A model generated the notes under the pieces. That model was not told the DNA's origin and did not search any database. It saw only the letters and a program-made list of their open reading frames with translations. 5,668 bases of DNA from positions 1 through 5,668 of the forward strand of contig LCEZ01000049.1 of NCBI GenBank assembly GCA_000995845.1, in the 5' to 3' direction. This document shows positions 4,184-5,668 of the stretch, one piece after another. A program made the position numbers and the translations under genes. Position 1 is the first letter of the stretch. Every line of letters begins with the position of its first letter. The stretch is from Parcubacteria group bacterium GW2011_GWD2_43_10. Lineage in GTDB: Bacteria; Patescibacteriota; Patescibacteriia; Veblenbacterales; UBA10138.

Positions 4184-5377
4184 ATGCAGGAGTATTTAAT
4201 AGCTTTTGGTCGGGAACCGGAATTTACTATAACTGAACTAGCGGCCACTGCCCGCCGGTTTGCTTTGCCGTTGCAATGGCGGTTAGTAGGTAAAACCGTA
4301 GGTTTGGTGACAGGTGAATTGTCAGAAAAGTTTTTAGATGCGCTGGCTGGGACTGTTAAGGTAGCTGAAGTCTTAACTGAAGTTAAAGTCAGTAAAGAAG
4401 AAATAGTCAGTTTTCTCAGCAGTCAATTAGAGCAAACTGAGCGCTGTGAGTTTGGTTTAAGCTGGTACGGCCCCAAGCCGCCGCGTTGGCTAATGCCAGT
4501 TGGCTTGTCTATAAAAAACCAGCTTAAAAATGAAAGCCGGCATGTGCGTTATGTAACTTCGCGCACACCCGTACTTTCTTCGGTAGTGGTTAAAAAAAAT
4601 AAGTTACTTCCTCCTACAGGCTATGAATTTTTCCTGCTACCTGAGGGCGATAAAATAATCATTGGCCGGACCATTTGGGTGCAGGATTTTGAGGCCTGGA
4701 GTCAGCGGGATTATGGCCGCCCGGCGCGCGATGCCAGAGTAGGTATGCTGCCACCCAAACTAGCCAGAATCATGATCAATTTAGCTGAAGCGCGCGAAGG
4801 CGCTGGTATTTTGGATCCATTTTGTGGCTCAGGCACAGTCCTGCAGGAAGCAGCTATTTTAGGCTATCGGCATTTAGTAGGGGTGGATGCTGACAGTAAT
4901 GGTGTTACTAGAACTCGGGAAAATTTTGTTTGGCTTAAAAAGCAATATCAGCAAATACCGGAGCCAGCTTTAATGGTCGCGGATATCAGCCGCTTGCCGA
5001 CAGTTTTAAACAATAGCACTTATGACGCCATTGTAACCGAGCCTTACCTTGGGCCGCCGTTGCGAGGGAGAGAAAATATAAATCGTCTGGAGCAAATTCG
5101 CCAAGAGTTAACCGAGTTTTATAAAAATACAATAAAAGTATTGAGCTTAATGGTTAAACCTGGCGGAAGAATCGTGATGGTTTGGCCAGTTTTACAAGCG
5201 GGTAAAGAATATTTACCCTTGCCGCTAATTAATGAAATCAAGTTGCACGGGTTAGAATTAGTTGAAATGTTGCCTAAGCAAATTCCTAACGGTTGGCGTA
5301 ATAATCGTGGCACCTTATGGTACGCCCGGCCTGATGCTAGGGTTATTAGAGAGATTGTGGTGCTTCAAAAACAATAA
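4184..5377 (+). CDS. Trm11/UPF0020-like N2-guanine (probable tRNA) methyltransferase
   Basis: The 397-residue protein has a SAM-dependent methylase domain in its second half. GMLPPKLARIMINLA leads to motif I, DPFCGSGT (211-218), followed by GVDAD (233-237) for the ribose-binding acid. The catalytic motif IV position holds TEPYLGPP (285-292), where DPPY or NPPY is usual. VKPGGRIVMVWP (325-335) is the later strand. The layout matches the Trm11/TrmG10 family, which methylates the 2-amino group of G10 in tRNA in archaea and eukaryotes. The first 165 residues would correspond to the N-terminal/THUMP region but are diverged, so RNA as substrate is inferred, not shown. It is transcribed away from the rpsF operon from an overlapping promoter. 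The ATG at 4184 has no ribosome site and lies about six bases from the predicted transcript start. A DNA methylase is the main alternative. Confidence 0.8.
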   Translation: MQEYLIAFGREPEFTITELAATARRFALPLQWRLVGKTVGLVTGELSEKFLDALAGTVKVAEVLTEVKVSKEEIVSFLSSQLEQTERCEFGLSWYGPKPPRWLMPVGLSIKNQLKNESRHVRYVTSRTPVLSSVVVKKNKLLPPTGYEFFLLPEGDKIIIGRTIWVQDFEAWSQRDYGRPARDARVGMLPPKLARIMINLAEAREGAGILDPFCGSGTVLQEAAILGYRHLVGVDADSNGVTRTRENFVWLKKQYQQIPEPALMVADISRLPTVLNNSTYDAIVTEPYLGPPLRGRENINRLEQIRQELTEFYKNTIKVLSLMVKPGGRIVMVWPVLQAGKEYLPLPLINEIKLHGLELVEMLPKQIPNGWRNNRGTLWYARPDARVIREIVVLQKQ

Positions 5378-5406
5378 AAAAGCTGGATGGTAGTTTTCAT
5401 CCAGCT
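5375..5406 (-). terminator. Intrinsic terminator between the methylase and the permease operon
   Basis: A perfect 9-bp stem, AGCTGGATG (5381-5389) with CATCCAGCT (5398-5406), has an 8-base loop. On the - strand it is followed by TTTTTT (5380-5375), a strong U-tract, so it ends the transcript coming from the permease side. On the + strand the next T-run is displaced (AAGAAACTTTTT), but it starts four bases after the methylase stop and may work both ways. Confidence 0.85.
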
Positions 5407-5436
5407 AAGAAACTTTTTATTCAGTTATACCCAGTA

Positions 5437-5466
5437 TTAACTTCCCTGTTCTTTTTGTAAAATCAT
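5437..5466 (-). pseudogene. Nine-codon remnant of a lost downstream gene (ATGA overlap with permease)
   Basis: The permease stop TGA overlaps an ATG (5466-5464) in the ATGA style of coupled operon genes. A perfect AAGGAGGT ribosome site lies within the end of the permease gene, about six bases ahead. The frame encodes only M-I-L-Q-K-E-Q-G-S and then TAA (5439-5437). In sugar ABC transporters a second, MalG-type permease normally follows here, so this looks like the start of that gene with the rest deleted. It could also be a short coupling or chance ORF. Confidence 0.4.
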
Positions 5467-5668
5467 AATTCCACCTCCTTTTGTCTGAGAATTGAAAGAC
5501 TGAGAATCACGATTACAGCAATGATCAGTGTAAGAAGAATATTCAATGCATTTCCCATTCCCCAATTGCCATATCCGAACATTTTATAAATCCATGTACC
5601 TACAACCTGTGTTCGATTTCCCGGACCACCGTTAGTAAGGATGTATACCTGTTCAAACACTTTTAATC
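5463..5668 (-). CDS. Carbohydrate ABC transporter permease (MalF/UgpA type), C-terminal end, partial
   Basis: The visible 68 residues are the C-terminus of an inner-membrane sugar transporter subunit. The frame is open to the right edge (L-K-V precedes FEQVYILTNGGPG), so the GTG at 5660 is an internal Val. VFEQVYILTNGGPGNRT is the conserved stretch of MalF-type permeases after the EAA loop, followed by WIYKMFGYGNWGMGNA and a last membrane helix (LNILLTLIIAVIVILSLSIL), ending in RQKEVEL. The EAA loop that contacts the ATPase lies outside the window. The 3' end of the gene carries a strong AGGAGGTGG motif serving the next start codon, in contrast to the Shine-Dalgarno-poor genes elsewhere in the window. 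Confidence 0.9.
   Translation of the reverse strand, partial: LKVFEQVYILTNGGPGNRTQVVGTWIYKMFGYGNWGMGNALNILLTLIIAVIVILSLSILRQKEVEL

Noticed and set aside
1..5668. tRNA genes, CRISPR arrays, insertion sequences or attachment sites
   Set aside because: No cloverleaf with T-arm consensus, no regularly spaced repeats, no transposase or integrase and no flanking inverted repeats were seen.

Overview
The window looks like part of a chromosome from a small-genome bacterium of the Patescibacteria (Candidate Phyla Radiation) type. This is an inference from four things seen: tight gene packing, mostly absent Shine-Dalgarno motifs, a Trm11-like methylase gene next to the rpsF operon, and an EF-P whose tip loop lacks the classical PGKGx sequence. 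No 16S rRNA or other lineage-defining gene is present, so the placement is moderate at best. The genetic code appears standard (TAA, TAG and TGA all end genes).

Left part (1-1914, + strand): a family 1 glycoside hydrolase enters from beyond the left edge. A one-base loss near 412-414 breaks it into two frames, with the acid/base Glu in the first and the nucleophile Glu in the second. Three bases after its stop begins a seven-helix haem-binding membrane protein of the ferric-reductase/MsrQ (YedZ) type.

Small hidden gene (1928-2095, - strand): a 55-residue protein with two DnaJ-type CxxCxGxG zinc motifs lies between two hairpin terminators and ends inside the left one.

Centre (2213-3976, - strand): a compact operon rpsF - ssb - rpsR - efp, that is bS6, SSB, bS18 and EF-P. 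Ahead of it lies a leader of about 140 nt full of hairpins. Several of their base pairs are G-U wobbles only if the - strand is the RNA, which supports a real RNA structure. The hairpin nearest the rpsF start is a candidate S6:S18 autoregulatory site.

Right part: a promoter facing the other way overlaps the rpsF promoter and drives a 397-residue Trm11-like methyltransferase (4184-5377, + strand), probably with almost no 5' UTR. Beyond a convergent hairpin terminator, the end of a sugar ABC-transporter permease enters from the right edge on the - strand. Its stop overlaps an ATG with a perfect Shine-Dalgarno motif, but that frame ends after nine codons, as if the next permease gene had been lost.

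The core theme is translation (bS6, bS18, EF-P, a probable tRNA methylase) plus SSB. It is flanked on both sides by damaged or truncated carbohydrate-use genes (GH1 glycosidase, sugar permease). The most interesting points are the unannotated zinc mini-protein, the structured rpsF leader with overlapping divergent promoters, and the truncated transporter operon.
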